Positions 9,236-17,889 of a DNA stretch of 64,000 nucleotides are shown piece after piece (position 1 is the first letter of the stretch; every line of letters begins with the position of its first letter). A program made the translations under genes and the position numbers. Origin of the DNA: Metallosphaera hakonensis JCM 8857 = DSM 7519 (GTDB taxonomy: Archaea > Thermoproteota > Thermoprotei_A > Sulfolobales > Sulfolobaceae); contig NZ_CP029287.2 of assembly GCF_003201675.2 (NCBI RefSeq), positions 372,001-436,000 on the forward strand, read 5' to 3'. Below the pieces are notes generated by a model. That model made no database searches and was not told the DNA's origin. It saw only the letters and a program-made list of their open reading frames with translations.

Positions 9236-10571
9236 CTACGATGAAGGAGAGAGGCTTCTTTACAGCGTTGATGACCTTTCCCGTGGCCTGTCTTAGAATG
9301 TTCAAGGCGTTTAAGTCGCTGTGCAGTTTGTGGTCGAGTGGGCACGTTATTACTCCCCTAGGTTTCCTCCTCACCTCAACGTTATGATAAGCGCATAGTC
9401 TGAACGTGTTGTACTCAACTACTTCATACACCTTCATACCGTACTCCTGAGCCTTAAGTTCGATTGCGTCAATGAGCTTACGGTAAGACCATGCGTTCAC
9501 CGTGTACTTGCTACCCTTATCCTGCCCAATGTTGTAAGGATAGCCCAGGTAGAGGGTGGATACGCCAAGCTCGTGAAGTTCCTCAACGAGACCTCTCGCC
9601 AATGTTCTGTATAGATGGAGGAACCTCCTCTCTAACTTCTTGAACAACCTCCTCTTCTCTCTCGTTAACTCTTCGTAAGCCTCACACTCACCTACGTTTC
9701 TAGCTTTGTGGGCAAGTGATTGAACTTCAGCAACCCTCTTCTCGAAGTGAAAGTAGTCCTCCTTAGCTCTGATACCCTTGTATAACAACCAAGTGCCGTC
9801 GTCCACCACTGCACTTGCCAAAACGTTTACACCCAGGTCAATGGAAGCTACCTTATTACCTTTCGGTGAAACTTGAATTGACCTCCTCTCACCGTGAACT
9901 ACGTGTTTAGACTTTTTACCTCTCTTAGTGGTCTCAACGCCTACCTCAACGGGTATGTGGGCGTACCACCTGTCCGTGTCCTCATGGTAAATTATCTCCA
10001 GCCTACCTTGCTTACCGTACCATCTAAGTCTACCTTCAAAGTCGATCTCCATGAAGTCCTTGAGGACGATCTTATGACTCTCCTCATGCACTTCATAACG
10101 GTCTTGCCTAACCACCAGTATCTTCTCCCTCTCCTTGCTCTCCCTGTCCTTCAAATAACGTGGAGGAGAAACGCGACCCATGCGGGGCGGTAACTTTCCC
10201 TGTTTCTTCAGCTTCAGAAGGGAGAAGAAGGACCAAGCTTCGTTGTTCTTCATCACCGCCTGAGCGTTGACACCAAGTACACCCTTGTACTTCTCGTAGC
10301 ACTTACCCCACGTCCCCTTGAAGTCCACCTTTCCTTCTCGGAAGAATTGTTGCCTCCTCTCATAATTAAGCTCGTTGAACAACTTCGCTGAGGTGTCCGC
10401 TAACTTCAGTAGTTTTTTACGTTGTGAACCATTTGGAAGGAGACGAATCACGTTCGTCCTCATATTCTTAAACTCAACTTCGTAGACACCCCCCGGTATT
10501 GCGGGAGTAGAAGTCGGCTCCCGCTCCTCATCCCCAGTATGTTGACCAGGAGGTGTCACAAGAAAGTCCAT
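9195..10571 (-). CDS. TnpB-like protein with altered RuvC-II and zinc-ribbon motifs
   Basis: 458 residues. D245 (SIDLGVNVLA) and D419 (HSDLNALNIL) match the first and third RuvC positions. The usual second motif (acidic, as in VMEDI) is replaced by STLYLGYPYNIGQ, with no Glu at the expected place. The zinc ribbon is CAYH...CPLDH, not four cysteines. It may be a divergent subfamily using another Glu, such as VYEVVEYN at 381-388, or an inactive TnpB repurposed as a DNA binder. The first about 35 residues are family-atypical; Met 37 is an alternative start. A hairpin upstream (10590-10618) marks the element end. Confidence 0.85.
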   Translation of the reverse strand: MDFLVTPPGQHTGDEEREPTSTPAIPGGVYEVEFKNMRTNVIRLLPNGSQRKKLLKLADTSAKLFNELNYERRQQFFREGKVDFKGTWGKCYEKYKGVLGVNAQAVMKNNEAWSFFSLLKLKKQGKLPPRMGRVSPPRYLKDRESKEREKILVVRQDRYEVHEESHKIVLKDFMEIDFEGRLRWYGKQGRLEIIYHEDTDRWYAHIPVEVGVETTKRGKKSKHVVHGERRSIQVSPKGNKVASIDLGVNVLASAVVDDGTWLLYKGIRAKEDYFHFEKRVAEVQSLAHKARNVGECEAYEELTREKRRLFKKLERRFLHLYRTLARGLVEELHELGVSTLYLGYPYNIGQDKGSKYTVNAWSYRKLIDAIELKAQEYGMKVYEVVEYNTFRLCAYHNVEVRRKPRGVITCPLDHKLHSDLNALNILRQATGKVINAVKKPLSFIVDHNRIAPVKGSNP

Positions 10572-10589
10572 GTTAAGTTGGTTAAAAGG

Positions 10590-10618
10590 CTTTACCCCGC
10601 CTTAAAAAAGGCGAGGTT
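10590..10618. repeat. Terminal hairpin of TnpB element 2
   Basis: CCCCGCCTT / AAGGCGAGG inverted repeat around a short A-rich loop, just upstream of the tnpB-like gene. Typical of an IS200/IS605 left end. Confidence 0.55.
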
Positions 10619-10719
10619 TGTCGTTCATTTTATTATGCGCGTTCTATTTTACCTGATAATCATCGTGATCATGAGCCCGAAAGGGTAAGCCTCAGATTTC
10701 GCGTCCAGGAAACTTTAAG

Positions 10720-11397
10720 TTACGGGTTCACAATTTCTATTCTCATGTCGAGGGCCATCGCTTTAAGTTTCTCAGGGTATCTATCATGAATGAAAGGGGT
10801 TATTAGGACGATCTTATTAATCTTCCTGTTCTTGGCCTTCTCATAAAACTCCCTTTTCTTCTTAAGAATTCCCAAGTCTCCCCTCTTCACGGCTGACGTG
10901 ATCTCCACCATCAGGACCTGACCATCGCTCACCATGAGATCGTACTCAACGTCTGATGGGTCTCCATATACCTCGCCGGTCCTGTTATAGAGAATTTCCT
11001 TAGTAACCTGAACTCCCTCGGACTTCAATATCTCATATACTCCCTGCCTGAACGCGTCCTCGCTGAGTACACCTAAACTAGCCCCCAAGCCTGTAATTAT
11101 GGTTTCAAGCCTCTTTATGTCGTCCTTGGTGGCTATGTTCTTGGCCTTATCCTTGGTCAACAATTGCTTTATGTCGTCCTTGGTGGCGATGTTCTTGGCC
11201 TCATCCTTAAGCTCCTTAATTTCGCTCTCTAGCCTCTGGGTGGTGTTCTTTACCTCCTCAATCTCCCTAACCACGGTTTACCATGGCATAAGTTTCGCTA
11301 GAGCCTCTTAGAGGAGATCCGGTCTCTGCATCAGCGCCTCCACTATTATTGAAGGATTGTCCCTCAACACCTTCCTTATCTCGTCTGTGAGCGACAT
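10720..11397 (-). pseudogene. DUF3782-like PD-(D/E)XK protein broken by two TAA codons
   Basis: From ATG 11397 one uninterrupted frame reads MSLTDEIRKVLRDNPSIIVE..., a typical N-terminus of the DUF3782/coiled-coil nuclease-like family. It meets TAA at codons 30 (11308-11310) and 40, then continues in the same frame to 10720. The 184-residue remainder (from GTG 11274) has a coiled coil containing two copies of AKNIATKDDIK, then a PD-(D/E)XK-like core (DPSDVEYDLMVSDGQVLMVE, KK). No frameshift is needed, only two stop codons. The shorter product could still be made from the GTG. Confidence 0.75.
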
Positions 11398-12313
11398 GCC
11401 CAATAACTAGTTTGATCCGCGCAATAAAACCTTAACTAATACCTCGTTATGGGACCTTAAGTCACTTGACAAGAGTCATGGGTTGTTCCCAATTCAGTTT
11501 ATTCAAGATCTATAACTAATTTGTATCGAATACCGAGTATGGATTCAGATTTCCATTGTGAATTGTAATTATGGCAAAAAAGATCAAATAAAGGATATTG
11601 TTAAGCACGAATCTCTACTTTCAATACGAGAATATTCAGTAAAATTCATTTAATTTTCCTAAATGAGCTAAATTTCCTATGAAGATGTGAATAGACCAAG
11701 CATATTCTTCCCATTTTAGGATCTCTTCATCTTTCCATGTGACCAGTCCTTGATTTCCCTTAAATTAGAGATCGTGGGTTGATTTAAAAGTGAGCATGAC
11801 GTAAACATTGATGAAATCTGAAAAAATCCAAAAAGGATGTCGCGTTGGGGAGGAGAGAAGAAGTGAAACAAAAATTTCAAAGTTCCCTCAATGTCATTAA
11901 TCTAGCTAGACGTTTGTGGATATTCTGGTCTTACACGTGGTTTACTTTGGGATTCCATGGGTCTGCCTCAATGTGGTACTCATCAAAACCACGTCTAATC
12001 CGAGGAGGTGTCCTTCTTTGATTGGGACCATGGATACACTGAGTTCAACGGGGCCTGTAATCCTCTGTCCTCGTGGGCCGATCTGTTAAGTTTGACGAGC
12101 GATTCCTGAGCATAGAACCCCTGGGGTTTGTTACCCTCCGTGATATATTCCTAGCAGACGTGCCTATTTATAACTTCACGGTAGATGTAACGGAGACCGT
12201 GCTTGACCCCGCTCTCGAGAGCTTACATAGATGTGTGACATCATTTTTAGCAAATAGGCACCTGAACCCTCTCGATACCAAGGGTGGCTGTGGAGTCTAC
12301 CACAACTTCACTA
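11398..12313. other. Gene-poor region next to cas2, with repeat debris
   Basis: No supported gene. It contains an R4 dispersed repeat (11535-11608) and an A/T-rich segment (11740-11830) resembling the miniature-element sequences at 40545-40655 and 60225-60300. A plus-strand frame at 12073-12366 runs antisense into cas2 and was rejected. Confidence 0.45.
11535..11608 (+). repeat. R4 dispersed repeat, copy 1
   Basis: Shares AATTGTAATTATG, AAATAAAGGA and CACGAATC in order with sequences at 43520-43596 (best match) and 51640-51712. A weaker match is at 49725-49790. Ends are not sharply defined; it looks like debris of a mobile element. Confidence 0.5.
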
Positions 12314-12574
12314 TTATAGGAAGTTGTCGCTTCTATCCCTCTCCTTTCCAATGGAGACGACCCTGAAGTTCTTTTTCGTTGGGGTTAGATAGATCAAGAC
12401 GTTGTCCTGATCCTTGATAATTCTTTTCAATTCTTCTGAGAGTAGTTCTAAGTTCCCCTCAGTAATCTCACCTTCGAAGACGGATCTCTGAATCCACGTT
12501 AGATACTTTCTGCAGGTCTTTAGGACCTTGGAAACTCTGCTCTCATCTATGTCATAAACTAAAATGGCATACAT
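12314..12574 (-). CDS. cas2: Cas2, CRISPR adaptation protein
   Basis: 86 residues, the usual Cas2 length, beginning YAILVYDID with the conserved D8 after the first beta strand and carrying the R-(x)-Y-L-xx-WIQRSVFEGEIT stretch typical of the family. Cas2 bridges two Cas1 dimers and holds the pre-spacer during integration. It is transcribed in the same direction as inferred for the array but lies at the array's leader-distal end, 308 bp past the last repeat and 13 kb from cas1. Confidence 0.93.
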   Translation of the reverse strand: MYAILVYDIDESRVSKVLKTCRKYLTWIQRSVFEGEITEGNLELLSEELKRIIKDQDNVLIYLTPTKKNFRVVSIGKERDRSDNFL

Positions 12575-12882
12575 AAATATTTGATTACATCAGGGTAATA
12601 AGAACTTAATTGAGAGGGTCTCGGTTCACCGACGCACGGATTAAGTCGGCGCCGTTTAGGATAAGCTATTTCAAACCTTTAAAGGAGACCTATGGGATGT
12701 CTGCATTAGCAGAATGTAAGATGGAGACGGGCCGAATGATGAATGGCTGGCACTGCGGTTAGTTATAACTGACCGAGAGACTGATTCATTCACAATCCCC
12801 ACAATAAAAACGATATGGGGAATGTTATCATAAAGTCTAACTTGGACCCTCAAAAGGTCTTTACAATTTATAATCACCTCAT
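12575..12882. other. Array trailer region with a decayed repeat
   Basis: 308 bp between cas2 and the first plus-strand repeat. At 12668-12697 a sequence matches the CRISPR repeat at about 21 of 30 positions (TTTCAAACC, AAGGA, CCTA in register, same orientation). It is probably a relic of an older, longer array. No ORF. Confidence 0.5.
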
Positions 12883-15800
12883 GTTTCAAACCCTCTAAGG
12901 AACCCTACAAACACCCGAGAAGAAGGAGAGGAGGAGATTATGAGTCAAGGTTTCAAACCCTCTAAGGAACCCTACAAACTCTTCAGGATGTCTACTACGA
13001 GCTCTACGTCATCGTGTTTCAAACCCTCTAAGGAACCCTACAAACCCTGTCTCTGTAGAGAGTATTCTACTTTCTCAGGCGAGTTTCAAACCCTCTAAGG
13101 AACCCTACAAACCCAGGAGGAACCGAAACCGTGTCGGTAACCGTATGAGGCTTCAAACCCTCTAAGGAACCCTACAAACTCGTTGTCGCCTGTTTCTATT
13201 GTGAGGGCTAGGCAGATTGTTTCAAACCCTCTAAGGAACCCTACAAACTTCGTGGACCAGAACGGAACCACTACGTTTCTAGACGTTTCAAACCCTCTAA
13301 GGAACCCTACAAACCTGAAGGTCATCACCAGGAAGCAGGCCTTTGAACTGCGTTTCAAACCCTCTAAGGAACTCTACAAACTCAGTTGTGAGACCTTCCT
13401 TGAGTAGTAGATAGCTAGTTTCAAACCCTCTAAGGAACTCTACAAACCGGACACCTTGTTGTAGACAAGCTTACAGGAGAGCATGGTTTCAAACCCTCTA
13501 AGGAACCCTACAAACCTCAGGGTTTCAGGGAGCAGGGAAGACAACTTATGCGGGTTTCAAACCCTCTAAGGAACCCTACAAACCTCACTCTCTTGAGAAA
13601 ATCAATTTTCTTTTGTTTCGGTTTCAAACCCTCTAAGGAACCCTACAAACCGATATTGGGCGTTTCTACTTCTGCTATTACTTCCCGTTTCAAACCCTCT
13701 AAGGAACCCTACAAACTTAAGCATGCTAATGACCTCGGGAAGGGGAGGATCTCGTTTCAAACCCTCTAAGGAACCCTACAAACTCTGATAAGTGCCGGGA
13801 AATCGGTGCTGAAGGACTAGTTTCAAACCCTCTAAGGAACCCTACAAACTCTCTTTCTGCCGGATTAGCTAAATTGCTAGTTTCTCCGTTTCAAACCCTC
13901 TAAGGAACCCTACAAACTGATAACTCGGCATCAACAACTTCCTCATACTTTGAAGTTTCAAACCCTCTAAGGAACCCTACAAACGCTATTCCTCAGGGTT
14001 TTCAGCTTTTAAGATCCTTTGTAGTTTCAAACCCTCTAAGGAACCCTACAAACTGAAAATCTTAGTTGTCGATGGTGTAGACGGAGTGGGGTTTCAAACC
14101 CTCTAAGGAACCCTACAAACGAGATATTTAAATCTTTCTACCCCTTTCTCCTCTCCCCGTTTCAAACCCTCTAAGGAACCCTACAAACTGGAACAGCTGT
14201 ACACAGGGAAGTCCCTCACCTGGATGTTTCAAACCCTCTAAGGAACCCTACAAACATTTTCTTTCCTAGCGGTAAGTCTTGCGTGACAAACTGTTTCAAA
14301 CCCTCTAAGGAACCCTACAAACGAAAACAGAGGAAAATACGTGGGTCAGGTGGAGAGAGGTTTCAAACCCTCTAAGGAACCCTACAAACACACTGTGTCG
14401 TCTCTTGCCCCCATTCCCGTTCTGCGAGTTTCAAACCCTCTAAGGAACCCTACAAACTAAGAGATTTCAATAAGACGGTTATCGGTCTTATTCCGTTTCA
14501 AACCCTCTAAGGAACCCTACAAACATAACCCTGTAGACCTATCATCGTTCTGGAGTTCATGTTTCAAACCCTCTAAGGAACCCTACAAACAGTTCCATGG
14601 GGTTCAAAGTGGTATATATCCACTTCCCCATGTTTCAAACCCTCTAAGGAACCCTACAAACGGATCCACATAGAAAAGCGTTGGAAGAGGCAATGAGTTT
14701 CAAACCCTCTAAGGAACCCTACAAACAAGTAAGCATGGGTTTACTGTTGAACGCTATACTCGGTTTCAAACCCTCTAAGGAACCCTACAAACCAATCAAG
14801 TAGAATATCTTATACGAGAATTTAATATTCCGTTTCAAACCCTCTAAGGAACCCTACAAACCTGAGGATCCTCCTGGCTGCCCTATCTGTGCTCACGTTT
14901 CAAACCCTCTAAGGAACCCTACAAACTATGTATTTCCTAAATTACTCCGTGTGAATTCCCACGCGTTTCAAACCCTCTAAGGAACCCTACAAACTCAACG
15001 TCTGAAACCGCTTATAGATGCTGGACTATTGTTTCAAACCCTCTAAGGAACCCTACAAACCTTCAAAAGCAGATGAAGAACTACGTCTTTGTAAAGAAGT
15101 TTCAAACCCTCTAAGGAACCCTACAAACCTCCTTTTTCTATTTCTTCTCTTTTCTTTCTATTTCTCTGTTTCAAACCCTCTAAGGAACCCTACAAACTTC
15201 CATTGCCATGATGTAAATTCATCAAATGGTGGGATGTTTCAAACCCTCTAAGGAACCCTACAAACTATTTAACAGGTGGTAATACAGTTTCTCAAATTTT
15301 AGTTTCAAACCCTCTAAGGAACCCTACAAACTTCCACAAAATATTACGGCTCAACAAGGAAATTTTTGTTTCAAACCCTCTAAGGAACCCTACAAACTGA
15401 ATCTCTCCCGCCTGAAAAGAAGCAATCGAAAACATGTTTCAAACCCTCTAAGGAACCCTACAAACTCTTCACCAATAACCGTTTATCATGCTCAGAATAC
15501 AGTTTCAAACCCTCTAAGGAACCCTACAAACCGAATATTACATCGCTCCTCCGTGCCGTATATCCGGTTTCAAACCCTCTAAGGAACCCTACAAACAAGG
15601 TGACAATAAGGTAATGGATAGTACAGTGATAGCTAGTTTCAAACCCTCTAAGGAACCCTACAAACCTTCCTCTACCACCTCCCTTACCGTATCATAGTAC
15701 GGGTTTCAAACCCTCTAAGGAACCCTACAAACCTTCTATGTCGCGAGAGACATAGGAGACTCTCTCGCGAGTTTCAAACCCTCTAAGGAACCCTACAAAC

Positions 15801-16623
15801 AATATATCGAAATGCCTGATGATTTGATTGCATTTGTGTTTCAAACCCTCTAAGGAACCCTACAAACGCCTTATCTACTTTCTCACCTGACTGCTTCAAC
15901 TTCTCGTTTCAAACCCTCTAAGGAACCCTACAAACCATAGGATATGGTGGTAAAGGTGGTGGTGCCAGCACCATGTTTCAAACCCTCTAAGGAACCCTAC
16001 AAACTGAACGCCACAATCACATATGAGACCTACGATCAGCACGGTTTCAAACCCTCTAAGGAACCCTACAAACTACCAGAGAGTTTCTCGCTGACATTCG
16101 TGACTGCTTGTTTCAAACCCTCTAAGGAACCCTACAAACTTAAACCCCTGAGCACCATAGCACGTTTTAAGATCCTTGTTTCAAACCCTCTAAGGAACCC
16201 TACAAACACGTCCAAGGAAATCTCGGCACGTGGGGTGCCGGTGGGTTTCAAACCCTCTAAGGAACCCTACAAACTTTTTATGAAAATCCTTGTAGTAGAT
16301 GGAATAGACGGAGTGGGGTTTCAAACCCTCTAAGGAACCCTACAAACGGGAACCCGAGACTCTATTATGAGCGGGAAGTTCCCCACAGTTTCAAACCCTC
16401 TAAGGAACCCTACAAACATCGTTCGTAAACTATTTTTATAGTTTCTTTCCTGAACGGTTTCAAACCCTCTAAGGAACCCTACAAACAGAATCCACGCTTT
16501 TTAGTTGTGAAGCAAAAATCTACCGGTTTCAAACCCTCTAAGGAACCCTACAAACCTCCCGTGCGAGCATCCTGTCTTTAGTTGCCAGTGCCTGTTTCAA
16601 ACCCTCTAAGGAACCCTACAAAC
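12883..16623 (-). CRISPR. CRISPR array, leader-distal segment (about 56 repeats)
   Basis: 30-bp repeats; in the inferred RNA sense they start GTTTGTAGGG and end GGTTTGAAAC. By eye I count 56, spaced 65-73 bp (spacers mostly 35-41 nt, longest 43). Imperfect repeats occur only near 12883: one T-to-C at 13150 and a C-to-T shared by the repeats at 13352 and 13418. Old repeats decay at the leader-distal end, so this is the old end. The sense strand also follows from the TTTGAAAC 3' end, which resembles the ATTGAAAC/G tag of archaeal crRNAs. Confidence 0.97.
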
Positions 16624-16639
16624 ACTACCCCGCCCTCAC

Positions 16640-17866
16640 CGGTAGACCCCAAAATCACCTCCGTAAAAATAAATCTATCTTGTTATTAAGTGTTTTCTCA
16701 AGAGTAAATATAAAATCCTTGAGATCCGATAGATCGTCTAGAAAGCAGAGGATGAGCAGCAACCTGAACTCCTCCCTTCTCATGACGTCCTTGAACACGG
16801 TGTAAAGCGAGTAGAAGACCATGGCCAGCACGAAGATCAACTCGCGGAAGACGAACTTGGTGGAGCTCGTGAAGGGAAGGAAGGCCTTGATGTTCCTGTA
16901 AGACGTCTCAATGGGACCCCTAACCTTGTTGTACAGCTTCAGCACTTCCCTCTTGGTTAGGTTGAGGTTGGTCGCCCTCGCGAAGTACACCACGGTCTTC
17001 CTCTTCTTCTTAACGATTTCCTTACCATACACCAGAAGTCTGAAGTTGACCTGCTCTTCCTTCTTACGTCTCTTGCTATTGGTCGCGTACTCCCCGTCGA
17101 ACTCCTCGTATATCTTCACGTCCCCCACGGGGACTCCTATCACGTACTTGAACTGCGATATGAACCTGAGGACTTCCACGGTGTAGAAGCCCGCGTCCAG
17201 GGTTACGAGTCTCACCTTGAAGCCCATTCCCGCAATTTGCTCCACGAGGAACTTCACGATCTCGTCCTTGGTCATCCCGTTAACTTGGGGAACGAAGGCC
17301 AGGAGGAGCACCATTCCCTGATACTTCGTGGTCGCGGTGGCGTAGTTCCACGAGCTCCCCTTGGCCGAACTACCCAACCCGTTCACCGGCTTACCGTACC
17401 ACGTCTTCGTGGTCCAATCTATGGAGACGTCGACCTCCTTCACTCCCTTGAGCATCTCCATGGAAATCCTCCTCATGGACTCCAGGAGCTTCTCCACAAC
17501 CTCGTTTCCCTGCTCCTCCACGTAGTTCCTCACGGTCTGAGGTGACACGTTGTACCCGTTGGACCTGCCCTCCACGGAGTCCTTCCATAAGCACGCGGAG
17601 ACCAGAACTCTCGCTACCTCCTCCGCCCTTCTCCCCTTGAAGGTTAACAGGGAAAGTAATTTATATCCTATTTGTTGTAGATTATTTTGGTGAGGAAGAC
17701 CCGGTGTTACCACCTTAGGTTCACCACGTGATAATACCGGGTTCCTCGCCTTAAACCTTTCTTCAATTTGTTGCGCTCTTCACAAAGCAATAAATTCTAT
17801 TACTTTTTACGAATCTGATACTACCCAACCAGAATTATTTTTCGTAAAATGATTTTGGGTCTACCG
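16640..17866 (-). mobile_element. 1227-bp IS (ISH3/ISC1225-like), copy 2, inside the array
   Basis: Same inverted ends as copy 1 and a TCAC duplication (16636-16639 and 17867-17870). It is inserted on the minus strand within a spacer of the array. The transposase runs in the same direction as inferred array transcription, so it might affect expression of the 56 downstream repeats. Confidence 0.93.
16655..17713 (-). CDS. DDE transposase of the 1227-bp IS, copy 2
   Basis: 352 residues from GTG 17713, nearly identical to copy 1 (one seen difference is SLLTFKG for SMLTFKG). The upstream frame that is open in copy 1 is closed here: TTG is followed by TGA owing to one C-to-G change. Either this copy lost its first 24 residues or the GTG is the natural start in both. 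The DDE positions are unchanged. Confidence 0.88.
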   Translation of the reverse strand: MVTPGLPHQNNLQQIGYKLLSLLTFKGRRAEEVARVLVSACLWKDSVEGRSNGYNVSPQTVRNYVEEQGNEVVEKLLESMRRISMEMLKGVKEVDVSIDWTTKTWYGKPVNGLGSSAKGSSWNYATATTKYQGMVLLLAFVPQVNGMTKDEIVKFLVEQIAGMGFKVRLVTLDAGFYTVEVLRFISQFKYVIGVPVGDVKIYEEFDGEYATNSKRRKKEEQVNFRLLVYGKEIVKKKRKTVVYFARATNLNLTKREVLKLYNKVRGPIETSYRNIKAFLPFTSSTKFVFRELIFVLAMVFYSLYTVFKDVMRREEFRLLLILCFLDDLSDLKDFIFTLEKTLNNKIDLFLRR

Positions 17867-17889
17867 TCACGGACGGGGTCTCAGGTGAG

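Larger units (their letters stand above)
16624..17889 (-). other. CRISPR spacer interrupted by an IS; matches the end of a tnpB gene
   Basis: Removing the IS and one TCAC copy leaves a 35-nt spacer between perfect repeats. In crRNA sense it reads in frame as SPETPSVRAG-stop, almost the C-terminus of TnpB 1 (EAQSVRAG-stop, 5786-5810), with about 20 of 23 bases matching around ACCCCGCCCT. The spacer was therefore taken from an IS200/IS605 element. It is palindromic, CCCCGCCC-TCAC-GGACGGGG, and the IS sits exactly in the TCAC loop. Confidence 0.85.

Noticed and set aside
12073-12366. 97-codon plus-strand ORF
   Set aside because: GTG start, overlaps cas2 antisense, no recognisable domain.
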